Origin: Janthinobacterium aquaticum
GTDB lineage: Bacteria; Pseudomonadota; Gammaproteobacteria; Burkholderiales; Burkholderiaceae_D
Direction: 5' to 3'
Length of the DNA: 64,000 nt
NCBI RefSeq assembly: GCF_009208565.1
Contig: NZ_WFLK01000005.1
Location: forward strand, 186,001-250,000
The notes below the pieces were generated by a model that did no database searches, was not told the DNA's origin, and saw only the letters and a program-made list of their open reading frames with translations. Shown here piece after piece: positions 17,677 through 30,075 of this stretch (position 1 is the first letter of the stretch; every line of letters starts with the position of its first letter). The position numbers and the translations under genes are program-made.

Positions 17677-18639
17677 ATGAAAGTGATCTTCGCAGGCACG
17701 CCCGAATTTGCCGCCATCGCCCTGAAAGACCTGCATGAGGCAGGCTTCGAGATTCCCCTGGTGCTGACCCAGCCCGACCGCCCGGCCGGACGCGGCATGC
17801 AGCTGCACGCCTCGGCCGTCAAGCAGTATGCGCAGCAGCATGGCATCGAAGTGCTGCAGCCGCTGTCGCTGCGCATGGACAGCAAGGATGCGCAGCGCGC
17901 GGCCGAAGCAAAAGCCGCCCACGAACGCCTGCTGGCCACCGATTACGACGTGATGGTGGTGGCCGCTTACGGCTTGATCTTGCCGCGCAGCACGCTCGAC
18001 ATCAAACCCTGCATCAATATCCATGGCTCGCTGCTGCCGCGCTGGCGCGGCGCCGCACCGATCCACCGCGCCATCGAAGCCGGCGACGATGAAACGGGCG
18101 TGACCATCATGCAGATGGAAGAAGGGCTCGATACCGGCCCCATGCTCGCCATCGAGCGCGTGGCCATCGAAGCGGGCGACTCGACCGCTACCCTGCACGA
18201 CAAGCTGGCCGCCCTGGGCGGACGCATGATTGTTGCAACCCTGCGCCAGATGCAGCAGCAAGCGGTGCCGGCAGTGCCGCAGCCCGAGGCGGGCCTCACG
18301 TACGCAGCAAAAATTGCCAAGGAAGAAGCGCTGCTCGACTTCAGCCTGCCGGCGCTGGAACTGGGCCTGAAAATACGCGCCTTCAATCCTTTCCCCGGCG
18401 CCTGCGGCCAGATCGACGGCGTGACCGTCAAGATCTGGGCGGCCGATGTGATCGACGCCGGCAGCGATCAGCCGCCCGGCCAGATCCTGGCAGCCGACGC
18501 CCAGCTCGGCATCGTGGTGGCCTGCGGCAGCGGTTCGCTGCGCCTGACCTCGCTGCAAAAGCCGGGCGGCAAGCGCCTGCCGGCGCGCGAATTCATCAAG
18601 GGCTTTGCGCTCGAAGGCAAGCGCTTCGAGGCCATCTGA
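17677..18639 (+). CDS. fmt: Methionyl-tRNA formyltransferase
   Basis: Formylates initiator Met-tRNA using 10-formyl-tetrahydrofolate. The start at 17677 gives [13 protein letters not shown], the conserved N-terminus; CAAGG lies about 9 bases upstream. The formyltransferase core has [19 protein letters not shown] with the catalytic asparagine and histidine and [15 protein letters not shown]. The C-terminal OB-like domain begins near residue 205 ([15 protein letters not shown]). 320 residues, usual length. Pairs with def; the LysR gene starts 12 bases after its stop. Confidence 0.97.
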   Translation: MKVIFAGTPEFAAIALKDLHEAGFEIPLVLTQPDRPAGRGMQLHASAVKQYAQQHGIEVLQPLSLRMDSKDAQRAAEAKAAHERLLATDYDVMVVAAYGLILPRSTLDIKPCINIHGSLLPRWRGAAPIHRAIEAGDDETGVTIMQMEEGLDTGPMLAIERVAIEAGDSTATLHDKLAALGGRMIVATLRQMQQQAVPAVPQPEAGLTYAAKIAKEEALLDFSLPALELGLKIRAFNPFPGACGQIDGVTVKIWAADVIDAGSDQPPGQILAADAQLGIVVACGSGSLRLTSLQKPGGKRLPAREFIKGFALEGKRFEAI

Positions 18640-18651
18640 CCCGGGCCCGCC

Positions 18652-19554
18652 ATGGACCAGCTGACGGCCCTGCGCGCACTGCGCCGCGTGGTGGAACTGG
18701 GTAGCTTTACGGCGGCCGGCAATGCGCTGGGCATCTCGCATTCCATCGTCTCGCGCCAGGTGCGCCAGCTGGAAAACCAGCTCGGCGTGCAGCTGCTTAA
18801 CCGCACCACACGGCGCTTTGCGCTGACCGCCGCCGGCCAGGATTACTACCTGGCCAGCCGCGACATCCTCGATGCACTCGACGCGGCCGACCGTGCTGTT
18901 ACCAGCCATCAGCTGCAGCCGGCAGGCAGCCTGCGCATCAATGCGCCGATGGCGCTGGGCACGCTGGAGCTGGCCGGCTGGCTGCCGCGCTTTGCCGCAC
19001 GCTACCCGCTGCTGCAGATCGACCTGGTCTGCAATGACCGCATGGTCGACCTGATCGATGAAGGCTTCGATGTGGCGCTGCGCATCAGCCATGGCCTGCC
19101 CGACTCCACGCTGGTGGTGCGCAAGCTCGCTTCGAGCGCCGTGCTGGCGGTAGCAGCGCCCTCCTACCTTGCCCGCCACGGTGCACCGCGCACGCCACAG
19201 GAACTGGCACACCACGATTGCCTGCGCTATACGCTGGCCGAGAAACCCGATGTCTGGACGTTCCAGGATGCCGATGGCGCCAGCCACGCAGTTGCCGTGC
19301 GCGGCAGCCTGCAGGCTAACACCGGCGTGGCGCTGTGCGCGGCAGCGGTCGGCGGCATGGGCATTGCCGCCACTGCCGACTTTATCGTACGCAAGGCCCT
19401 GCAGGACGGGTCACTGGCGCCAGTGCTGCCCGGCTACCGGCTGGCGCCGCGTGCGCTGTACGCGCTGTACCCGGCCAGCCGCCACCTGTCGCCGAAGGTA
19501 CGCTGCTTTATCGACTTTGCCGCTCAGCACTACGCAGCCACGCCCTGGGCGTGA
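18652..19554 (+). CDS. LysR-family transcriptional regulator
   Basis: 300 residues. The winged helix-turn-helix is at residues 1-60 (ALRRVVELGSFTAAGNALG, then SRQVRQLENQLGVQLL and RRFALTAAGQDYY), followed by the periplasmic-binding-protein-like effector domain (GSLRINAPMALGTLELAGWL; ATADFIVRKALQDG). This is the CrgA/PecT-like subgroup by the RINAPMA phrase. The ATG follows fmt by 12 bases, so it may be read through from def-fmt. Its 3' end meets the convergent tautomerase gene 4 bases away. Target genes and ligand are unknown. Confidence 0.93.
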   Translation: MDQLTALRALRRVVELGSFTAAGNALGISHSIVSRQVRQLENQLGVQLLNRTTRRFALTAAGQDYYLASRDILDALDAADRAVTSHQLQPAGSLRINAPMALGTLELAGWLPRFAARYPLLQIDLVCNDRMVDLIDEGFDVALRISHGLPDSTLVVRKLASSAVLAVAAPSYLARHGAPRTPQELAHHDCLRYTLAEKPDVWTFQDADGASHAVAVRGSLQANTGVALCAAAVGGMGIAATADFIVRKALQDGSLAPVLPGYRLAPRALYALYPASRHLSPKVRCFIDFAAQHYAATPWA

Positions 19555-19558
19555 GGGT

Positions 19559-19963
19559 TCACTGCTGCAACTGCCTGCGCACGGCGCGAAACTGCTGCGT
19601 CAGCCCGCCATAGCCCCAGGCTGCCGGGCGTGCATCATGCACGTGGACATAGCTCACCTCGTGCAGTTCGCCCAGCGTCGCCTGCATGGCGGCAAACACG
19701 GCCGCCACATACGCTGACTTTTCAGCCGCCGTATTGGTTTCGTCGGTCACCAGGATATCGAGGAAAAAACTGGTCTTTTGCTGCGCCTGCAGCGACGCTC
19801 CGCCAACAAACCAGTGGGCCGGATCGATATGGCTGATCGCTACCGACGTCAGTTCGGGCGCCTTGTGCAGCAAGTCGGCGGTCAGCCGACTCAGCGTGGC
19901 GGCCAGCGCGGCAGATAGCGGCGCATCGGCTGCGCCGGACAATTGCAGTTTCAGGATGGGCAT
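19559..19963 (-). CDS. Tautomerase-superfamily protein
   Basis: 134 residues starting MPILKLQLSG: the proline after the initiator methionine is the catalytic base of the 4-oxalocrotonate tautomerase/MIF superfamily. The protein appears to contain two beta-alpha-beta units (up to about 65, then TSFFLDILVTDETN...), consistent with a fused dimer of the cis-CaaD/MSAD length class. The start is fixed by AAGGAG 7 bases upstream of 19963. It could act on keto-enol isomers of an aromatic breakdown product, but the substrate is unknown. It converges on the LysR gene. Confidence 0.85.
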   Translation of the reverse strand: MPILKLQLSGAADAPLSAALAATLSRLTADLLHKAPELTSVAISHIDPAHWFVGGASLQAQQKTSFFLDILVTDETNTAAEKSAYVAAVFAAMQATLGELHEVSYVHVHDARPAAWGYGGLTQQFRAVRRQLQQ

Positions 19964-20072
19964 GACAGTCTCCTTGATAGAAAGACCCCATTCTAGGCAG
20001 CCGGCCTGCGCCTGGGCAGCCCTGGCGCCACACATGATTTGTGCGCGTTCTGCACAAATTATCGCCAAAACA

Positions 20073-20100
20073 AAAAGAGCTTGCCGCGGCAAGCTCTTTT
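20073..20100 (-). terminator. Terminator of the TIG-repeat protease gene
   Basis: A perfect 28-base palindrome runs from 20073 (AAAAGAGCTTGCCG) to 20100, followed on the minus strand by a T-run (TTTTTG). It is 22 bases beyond the stop codon at 20123. Confidence 0.85.
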
Positions 20101-20122
20101 CATTTGCAACAACGGCAATCGA

Positions 20123-22612
20123 TCAGCGCGCGACCTTGACCATGCGACCGCGTACCGACGACGACAAACTCACTTCAAAGCGGCCGCCGGCTGGCAGGGC
20201 GCTGACATCGACCGAAGCAGTGCCGCCGGTCAGGCCGCTGGCCACCACGGTCCTGCGTCCATCGGCTGCCACGTGCAGCACGCTGACAAACGGTTCAGCC
20301 TGCGCATCCCAGGTCACAGCAAGCTTGCCTGCAGTTTGCGTGGCGTCAAAGGCAGCGGTGGTGCTGGCCACTACGGCGCGGCGGGTGGCCGGCTGCTGCA
20401 GCTTGCCAACGACGCGGCCATTGGACAGCACATCGACATCGCTGATATCGCCAGGGTTGGCAAAGCTGACGCGGAAGTGGCTCAGGTCGCTGCGTGCATC
20501 GGCCAGCTGCATGGTATCGAAGGGCACGTTGATAGTTTGCCCGGACGCAGTAGCGATCCGCAGGCTGTAGGTGGCGCCCGCCGAAGCGGCTACCGGACGC
20601 GCAGTGGCCGAGGCCACGGCTGGCTGCAAGAACACGCCGGTGGCGGTAATGCGGCCGGAAATGGTCAGGTAGCCGTTTTCAGGCGCCGCCACGCTGGCAC
20701 CGATGCTGGCACCGGTCAGTTTCAGGGCGCTGCGCTTTTCCAGGAACTGCTGGATGCGGGTATAGCTGTAGTCCGAGAACCAGGCGCCGCTGCAATAGCT
20801 CATCACATCCTTCATCTGCTTGCTGCCGCTGCCGCTGGCATAAGCCGGCTGGCCCAGCTGGCCGATGGTGGCGCCGTAGCTGCTGTTATACAGAGGCTGC
20901 TGGCCCAGGTCGCCGTTGGCGTACGGATAATCGGTAGCCGGATTGCTTGGCGAGCCGCAAGGCACGTGTTGCAACGCATGGTTATGGCCGATCTCGTGGA
21001 TCATCGTGGTCAGCCATTCAGGCCAGGCGTTGCCGAACGAGTCGGTCGAGGCGATACGCGTATTGGTGGCGTCCAGGCCCAACGCCGACGGCGTGGTCTG
21101 GCCGGTTGCCGGCAAACCGATATAGGCCAGGCCGGCGGTGCGGCTCGACGACATCTGCGAAGCGAAACCATAATAGAAGGCGGTATTGTCTTCCTGGCTG
21201 CGGGCCGCTTCGATCAGTGGCAGGGTGGTGTTCCACCAGTTGTCCGAGGTGCTGCTGCCCGGCACGCTCAGGGGCGCACGCGTGACAATCGTGATGTCGC
21301 CAGCGGCGTAAGGATAGACGCGCACCATGGCCGCGCGCACCACTTCAGGGTCTGGCGTGACGGAAGTGCCGTCATCGGACTTGAGCGGCACCAGCACCAG
21401 GCGGATCTTGGCAGCAGACGAAATGGCTGGCGTCGCCTGCTGGCTTACCTGCGTGCCATCGTTGCCTACGGCGGTGACGCGGATCTGCAGGCCAGGCTGG
21501 ATCCAGGCCGCTGGCAGGGCGGCGCTGAAGTTGCCGTCGAAGCTATAGGTGTTTTTTACCGTCGGCAAGGTGGCCGGACCGGTGAGGGTCAGGCTGCCCA
21601 GGCTGGTGCCACTGGACGAGGTGGCTGCCAGCGTCACGACCGGGCTGCTGCGGCCGGCCAGCGTGCCCAGTACGGTAACGCGCACGGCGGCGGCCTTGCC
21701 GCGCGTCAGGCGCAGCGCGGTGTCGCTGGCGCTCAGGTTGAGCACTTGCGAGAAATCAATGGCGCCCAGCGTAAAGGCCGACACGGTGCCGGCGTTGACG
21801 GCCGCACGCGAAGGGGCCGACAGCATCACGTTGCCGGTGGCCGAGCTTGGTGCCGACAGGCGCAGTTCGGTGGCGCTGGCGCTGACGATGGTTGCAGCCG
21901 TGGCGCCGACCGTGGCGCTGCTGACCTGGTCCAGATTGGTGCCCGCTACGGTGATCAACAGATTGGCGCCGCTGTAGCTCGGACTGATCGAGGTCACGCT
22001 CACGGCAGGCAGGACCGTAAAGGCGGCGCTGCTGACCACTTCGTTGAAGCTGCCGCGTAGCGTCAGCTGGCCCGAAGTGGCGCCCACTGGCACGGCAAAG
22101 GTCACGCTGCTGTCGGTACGGCTCTGCACGGTTGCGGCCGTGCCGTTGGCAAACACCACCGCCGTCAGATCGGCCATGCCGGCGCCGGTCACGGTCACGC
22201 TGCTGCCGACCGCGCCGCTGCCGGGCGTCACTTCATTGACCGTCAATGGCTGGTACACGGTGATGCCGTGCGCCGTGGCGCTGCTGCCGCTGGCGCTAAC
22301 CAGCGTCAGGGCGCCGGCAACCGGTGCTGCCGGCGCTGTCAGGGTCACGCCGCTGGCGCTCTGGCCGCTGGCAACAAGCGTCACGCCGCTGACCTGGAAC
22401 GCGGTGACGCGATCAAGATTGGCACCGGTCAAGGTGAAGCTGGCGCCAACGGCCACGTTATTGGCCGATACCGTGCTGACGCTGGCCACGATGGCCGGCG
22501 TGTTGGCGTTGGACGCCACCACGGTTTCACCGGTGCTGCCACCACCGCCGCCACCGCCGCAGGCGGACAGGCCGAGCATGACAAACAGTGCGAGAAGCAA
22601 TGGCGTTTTCAT
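20123..22612 (-). CDS. Lipoprotein with IPT/TIG repeats and zinc-protease domain
   Basis: 829 residues. A lipoprotein signal (MKTPLLLALFVMLGLSAC) is followed by a glycine run and several immunoglobulin-like IPT/TIG repeats (residues ~40-290; recurring phrases such as VTSISPSYSGANLLITVAGTN). The C-terminal half has the zinc motif MIHEIGHNHALQH and a later Met-turn-like DVMSYCSGAW, resembling M66/metzincin-type secreted peptidases. The third histidine is in place but the usual glycine before it is alanine. It is likely a cell-surface or secreted metalloprotease; the substrate is unknown. The start at 22612 is preferred because it gives a standard lipoprotein signal with GGAAG upstream; 22660 is the alternative. 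It has its own terminator. Confidence 0.88.
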   Translation of the reverse strand: MKTPLLLALFVMLGLSACGGGGGGGSTGETVVASNANTPAIVASVSTVSANNVAVGASFTLTGANLDRVTAFQVSGVTLVASGQSASGVTLTAPAAPVAGALTLVSASGSSATAHGITVYQPLTVNEVTPGSGAVGSSVTVTGAGMADLTAVVFANGTAATVQSRTDSSVTFAVPVGATSGQLTLRGSFNEVVSSAAFTVLPAVSVTSISPSYSGANLLITVAGTNLDQVSSATVGATAATIVSASATELRLSAPSSATGNVMLSAPSRAAVNAGTVSAFTLGAIDFSQVLNLSASDTALRLTRGKAAAVRVTVLGTLAGRSSPVVTLAATSSSGTSLGSLTLTGPATLPTVKNTYSFDGNFSAALPAAWIQPGLQIRVTAVGNDGTQVSQQATPAISSAAKIRLVLVPLKSDDGTSVTPDPEVVRAAMVRVYPYAAGDITIVTRAPLSVPGSSTSDNWWNTTLPLIEAARSQEDNTAFYYGFASQMSSSRTAGLAYIGLPATGQTTPSALGLDATNTRIASTDSFGNAWPEWLTTMIHEIGHNHALQHVPCGSPSNPATDYPYANGDLGQQPLYNSSYGATIGQLGQPAYASGSGSKQMKDVMSYCSGAWFSDYSYTRIQQFLEKRSALKLTGASIGASVAAPENGYLTISGRITATGVFLQPAVASATARPVAASAGATYSLRIATASGQTINVPFDTMQLADARSDLSHFRVSFANPGDISDVDVLSNGRVVGKLQQPATRRAVVASTTAAFDATQTAGKLAVTWDAQAEPFVSVLHVAADGRRTVVASGLTGGTASVDVSALPAGGRFEVSLSSSVRGRMVKVAR

Positions 22613-22660
22613 GGCGGACTTCCGGTTCCGCGCAGCGTAGCTGGAGGTGGTATGTGACAT

Positions 22661-23271
22661 ATCGGTGACTTTTAGAGAGAATGTGCGTTGAAAGAAGCGT
22701 CATTATCTCTTAATAAAATTCCCAAGAACAACAATTAATGCTTTTGGTTTAACTGGCTCTGGCAAGAATCAAAATATTTTCTTGATAACGTTAATTTTAG
22801 GCATTATCGGCTTTCACTCTGTAGCGCTAAAAAGCAGATGTGATTTTTGGTGAGAATATTGGCAGTTGATACATGAAAAATAATTTTGCCGATTTAAAAA
22901 AAGTGTAGGGATTTTTCCACACAGCAATGCCGTTAAAGAATGTGTGATTTTCGGTGAAAGAATTAACAATGATGGCGAGTATTGCCTAAATGCATCATGT
23001 GAAAAATTGCATCTGAAACAATGATCGGGGAGGAATAGCAGTGTTGCGCAGGCGGTCATAAATCAGGCTCAAAACGTCGCGCCAGGGCTGTTGGCCAGAA
23101 CCAAAGCAGCGCGATGCCGTATAATTTTAGACCCGGTGAATTGAAGCGATTGCCACCTCTGCCAGCCTACCCGGCCGGCGCTCTCCGTCAGCTGACCGTG
23201 CTGACTTGCAACCGCCGCTGCCACCGTCCTGCTCGCCGCGCCGCCGCCAGTTTGTCTATTGAAAGCAAGAA
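22661..23271. other. AT-rich intergenic region with direct repeat, before metH
   Basis: 611 bases without a convincing gene. Positions ~22680-23030 are clearly AT-richer than the rest of the window. A direct repeat TGTGATTTT[T/C]GGTGA occurs at 22839-22853 and 22943-22957, 104 bases apart. TATAAT at 23120-23125 is a possible -10 for metH, but TTGGCC at 23091 is too far for a good -35. No B12 or SAH riboswitch was recognised upstream of metH. The AT-rich block may be a promoter region, a decayed gene or acquired DNA. Confidence 0.5.
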
Positions 23272-27069
<3,798 letters not shown>

Positions 27070-27081
27070 AGAGGGGAAAAT

Positions 27082-27177
27082 GTAGGTCGGATTAGGCCCT
27101 TCGGGCCGTAATCCGACAACATTGTTAGCGCCAGCGGTGTTGTCGGATTACGCCGCTTCGCGGCTAATCCGACCTAC
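27082..27177. repeat. REP element after metH
   Basis: Inverted pair of REP units with ends GTAGGTCGGATTAG and CTAATCCGACCTAC. The left hairpin stem is GGCCC/GGGCC (loop TTC), the right is GCCGC/GCGGC. The inner parts CGTAATCCGACAAC and GTTGTCGGATTACG pair across a ~20-base loop. Likely the 3' end of the metH transcript. Confidence 0.88.
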
Positions 27178-27227
27178 AGCTCAACGGCATCAGGGGCCGC
27201 CCTTTCCAAGCATCACACAAACGTCAC

Positions 27228-27347
27228 GACACCTGCACAAACCGTCGCGAGCGGAAGGGAGAGGTGGCCGAGAAGCGCAACCGTACGCACGTACGGTGAG
27301 CATCGCAGGCCGCCTATACCGACGCGCAGCAGGTTTGTGCAGGTGTC
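27228..27347. repeat. 120-base nested inverted repeat
   Basis: Outer 16-base arms are perfect: GACACCTGCACAAACC at 27228-27243 and its complement at 27332-27347. Inside lie AGGTGGCC (27262-27269) with GGCCGCCT (27308-27315; one mismatch) and, at the centre, ACCGTAC (27280-27286) with GTACGGT (27291-27297) around GCAC. The structure ends 1 base from the stop codon of the HDOD gene. It is unlike the REP family. It could be the 3' end of the HDOD mRNA, a MITE-like mobile repeat, or a structured RNA; none of these is proven. Confidence 0.75.
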
Positions 27348-27348
27348 A

Positions 27349-28698
27349 TCACAAAGCGTAACGGACGACGTTATCACTCCATTCATAGGCCGCCATCTCC
27401 AGCTCCACCAGATCGTCGGGCGACATGGCCAGATCGCGCAGCGTCGGCACGATCTCGCCTTCGCGCTCTTCGATGCGCTCGATGCATTCGGCCAGGCGCA
27501 GCAGGTCGCCGTAGAAGCCGCTGCGCGTCAGCAGCGCTTCGGCCACTTCCTCGTTGACTTCGATTTGTTTCAAAATCTCCGACATCGACACGCCAAACAG
27601 CGTATCCATCAGCGACATGATGCCGACCGTAAAGGCCACATCGGCCGAATGGGCATGGGCAGGGCGCAGCTTGTGTGCCAGCAGTTCGAGCAGGCGGCCA
27701 CGGGTGGTGGCCAGCATCAGCAGCGGCGTCATGCTGTGGCCGCGCTTGCTCGGTTCGGCGTACAGCATGATCTGCAGCCAGCGCTGCAGCTGGCGACGGC
27801 CGAGCACGCTGACCGCCTGGCTCAGCGAATCGATGCGCTGGCGCGCGCCCACCGCCGGGGTATTGACCAGGCGCAGCAGATTGAGCGCCAGCGACACGTC
27901 GCGCTTGATGGCGCGTTCGATGTCGACATTGTCGGCGTCGGATGTGACCAGTGTCATCAGCTCCATCACGGCCAGTTGTGATGGCGACAGTTTTTTGCCG
28001 GTCATAATGGCCGGCTTGGCAAAGTAATAGCCCTGGAAATAGTCGAAGCCCAGGTCCAGGCCGGTCTTGAATTCCTCGCGCGTTTCCACCTTTTCCGCCA
28101 CCAGCTTTTTCTGTTCGCGCTTGAAGCGCGGCGCCAGGCTGGCCAGGGTCAGGGGATCGACGCTGCGCATATCCATCTTCACATATTCGACCAGCGGCAG
28201 CAGTTCCTGCACCTGGGCCGTATCGGACACCACGTTCTCCAGTGCAAAGCGGAAACCATGGCCGACCAGTTCGCTGATGCGCGCGCGCAGTTCGGGCGTG
28301 ACCTGCATCGATTCGACAATTTCCAGTACCACTTTTTCACGCGGCAGGAAGACAAAGATGTCGCTCATGATCACGTCGGCGTCGACGTTGACGAAGCCCA
28401 AAGCGTCGCCGACGACTTTTTCCATGCCCAGCTGCGAGGCATGGGCAATTACCGACGCGGTGGCCGACAGGTCGCTGGTAATATTGGCAGGGCCGACCGG
28501 AGCGTTGCGAAATAACAACTCATAGCCGAACAGGCCCTGATTACGGTCAAGTATAGGCTGGCGCCCCAGATAAAACTCGCGCACGCGCAAGGGTTTGGGG
28601 GTGATATCGTTGCTGGAAATATCGATCATTAAGTCTTCATCAATCACGTCAAGTGACAAGGGCGGCGCGGCGCCCGCATCAAGGTTCACTATTGACAA
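27349..28698 (-). CDS. EAL-like/HDOD two-domain signalling protein (YuxH type)
   Basis: 449 residues. Residues ~40-245 form an EAL-type barrel in which the catalytic EAL signature is replaced by YELLFR (59-64) and other catalytic residues are not evident, so c-di-GMP hydrolysis is unlikely. Residues ~250-449 are an HDOD domain (KRDVSLALNLLRLVNTPAV, then SLSQAVSVLGRRQLQRWLQIML), a helical regulatory fold. This YuxH/CdgJ-like layout is linked in other bacteria to motility and surface behaviour. The protein is cytoplasmic. It stands alone; a nested inverted repeat abuts its stop codon. Partner and output are unknown. Confidence 0.92.
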   Translation of the reverse strand: MSIVNLDAGAAPPLSLDVIDEDLMIDISSNDITPKPLRVREFYLGRQPILDRNQGLFGYELLFRNAPVGPANITSDLSATASVIAHASQLGMEKVVGDALGFVNVDADVIMSDIFVFLPREKVVLEIVESMQVTPELRARISELVGHGFRFALENVVSDTAQVQELLPLVEYVKMDMRSVDPLTLASLAPRFKREQKKLVAEKVETREEFKTGLDLGFDYFQGYYFAKPAIMTGKKLSPSQLAVMELMTLVTSDADNVDIERAIKRDVSLALNLLRLVNTPAVGARQRIDSLSQAVSVLGRRQLQRWLQIMLYAEPSKRGHSMTPLLMLATTRGRLLELLAHKLRPAHAHSADVAFTVGIMSLMDTLFGVSMSEILKQIEVNEEVAEALLTRSGFYGDLLRLAECIERIEEREGEIVPTLRDLAMSPDDLVELEMAAYEWSDNVVRYAL

Positions 28699-28781
28699 TA
28701 CTTTAGCGGAATTTCGTTTGCCCTGCCGGCCTATTTTGGTAACACAGTATTGCAGGTATTACCGGTTTTGTCGTCAAAATA

Positions 28782-29561
28782 TCAATCGGCAGGCCAATCC
28801 TGCACCGCGCCGTCGACAAACAATTTCAATTCGCCGGGTGAAAGCGCCGTCCATTGTTCATTGTTGGTCAATGGCTGGGTCACGATCACGGCCACCCGGT
28901 CCTGCGGTGTCGTCACCTGCGAAAAATCCACGCTCAAGTCGTCGTCGGACAGTTTAGCAGTCGGGAACGGATGCTGTCGCACCAGATAATGCAGGCTGGT
29001 CGAGCAATGCACGAACAGCGCTTCGCCCGAAGAGAGCATCATATTGAAGGTGCCGTGGGCAGCGATGCCGGGCAGCAGCTCGTCCAGCGCCTGGTGCAGT
29101 TGCTGCAAGCCCGGCGGCGCATCGCCAAAGCGCGCATGCAGCTCTTGCAGCAGATAGCAGAACGCCAGTTCACTGTCGGTGCTGCCAACCGGGCGATAAC
29201 TGCCGGTCAGGACGGGATTGAATTGCTTGAGGTCGCCATTATGGGCAAATACCCAGTAACGGCCCCACAGTTCACGCACGAAAGGATGGCAGTTTTCCAG
29301 CGCCACCTGGCCTTGGGTGGCCTTGCGGATATGCGCAATCACATTGCGCGACTTGATCGGATAGCGTTTGATCAGCTCGGCAATCGGCGACGCGACGGCA
29401 GCCTGGTGATCGACAAAATGGCGCACGCCGGCGCCTTCAAAAAAAGCGATGCCCCAGCCATCGTGATGGGTATCGGTCTGGCCGCCACGCATGGCAAAGC
29501 CGGTAAAGCTGAAGACAATGTCGGTGGGGACATTGCAGTTCATTCCAAGTAATTGACACAT
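28782..29561 (-). CDS. Class II glutamine amidotransferase, YafJ-like
   Basis: 259 residues with an N-terminal nucleophile Cys2 (MCQLLGMNCN), the Ntn-hydrolase pattern DGWGIAFF, RNVIAHIRKATQG with the arginine, and WVFAHNGDL with the Asn-Gly oxyanion site. This short form has only the glutaminase domain. Homologues (YafJ/DUF cluster) are usually called predicted glutamine amidotransferases; in proteobacteria some of them act in gamma-glutamyl metabolism, but the acceptor here is unknown. Next to DUF3567, 101 bases downstream of its stop, on the same strand. Start at 29561 chosen because Cys must be residue 2. Confidence 0.9.
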   Translation of the reverse strand: MCQLLGMNCNVPTDIVFSFTGFAMRGGQTDTHHDGWGIAFFEGAGVRHFVDHQAAVASPIAELIKRYPIKSRNVIAHIRKATQGQVALENCHPFVRELWGRYWVFAHNGDLKQFNPVLTGSYRPVGSTDSELAFCYLLQELHARFGDAPPGLQQLHQALDELLPGIAAHGTFNMMLSSGEALFVHCSTSLHYLVRQHPFPTAKLSDDDLSVDFSQVTTPQDRVAVIVTQPLTNNEQWTALSPGELKLFVDGAVQDWPAD

Positions 29562-29662
29562 GGCAAAAAGAAACAGAGGCTGATGCCAGCCACCTTACCA
29601 TGTCCCCGGGCAGCTTGGCGATCCCGATTGCCACTGCCGCCCGGGCAATGCCGCTTCACCGA

Positions 29663-29920
29663 TCAGTGCAGCAGCACCGGCTGGCTCATCAACGTGTCGT
29701 AATTGCCGAGGAATTCATCGATTTCCTCCATGCTCGGCTCACTGGCGATCAGTTCGCTGACATCGCGGCGGAAGTTTTGCGCCAGTTCCCCGGCAATAAA
29801 GGTTTCACGCTTGCCGCTCTTGTCGACGATTTCGTAGCCGCCGAAGCGCAACGCTTCGAGATCACGGTCGGCACCAAATTCGACCACGCTGTACTGCTCG
29901 CTATTGTAGATGAGGTTCAT
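29663..29920 (-). CDS. DUF3567 family protein (85 aa)
   Basis: The protein starts MNLIYNSEQYSVVEFGAD, continues with LRFGGYEIVDKSGKRE and ends EIDEFLGNYDTLMSQPVLLH, the layout of the DUF3567 family found in betaproteobacteria. The function is unknown; no signal peptide or membrane segment is present, so it should be cytoplasmic. A small, acidic, mixed alpha/beta protein. Upstream is a 155-base gap before the CobW-like gene. Confidence 0.85.
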   Translation of the reverse strand: MNLIYNSEQYSVVEFGADRDLEALRFGGYEIVDKSGKRETFIAGELAQNFRRDVSELIASEPSMEEIDEFLGNYDTLMSQPVLLH

Positions 29921-30075
29921 TGTGCGTCCTTCGCTCAGGCAGCAGTGGGAGCCACCGCTGCGGTTTCAGAACAGAAATGGGGACCAGGCTGCGCCAATTC
30001 AAGCGCTCCCCACACTCAGGCAGCAACGCAATTGTAAGCAGATGCAATTGCGCGCCGGTACACCAAGGACGTCAT

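Noticed and set aside
22814-23059. A possible 81-residue minus-strand protein in the AT-rich gap
   Set aside because: Composition (Ser/Leu/Cys/Phe-rich) is that of random AT-rich DNA, it has no ribosome site and no recognisable motif.
23091-23125. Sigma-70 promoter for metH
   Set aside because: TATAAT is good but the nearest TTG element is 23 bases away; kept only as a note in the intergenic entry.
23060-23271. Cobalamin or SAH riboswitch upstream of metH
   Set aside because: No B12-box or SAH-riboswitch core was recognised by eye; a covariance search (Infernal with Rfam) would settle it.
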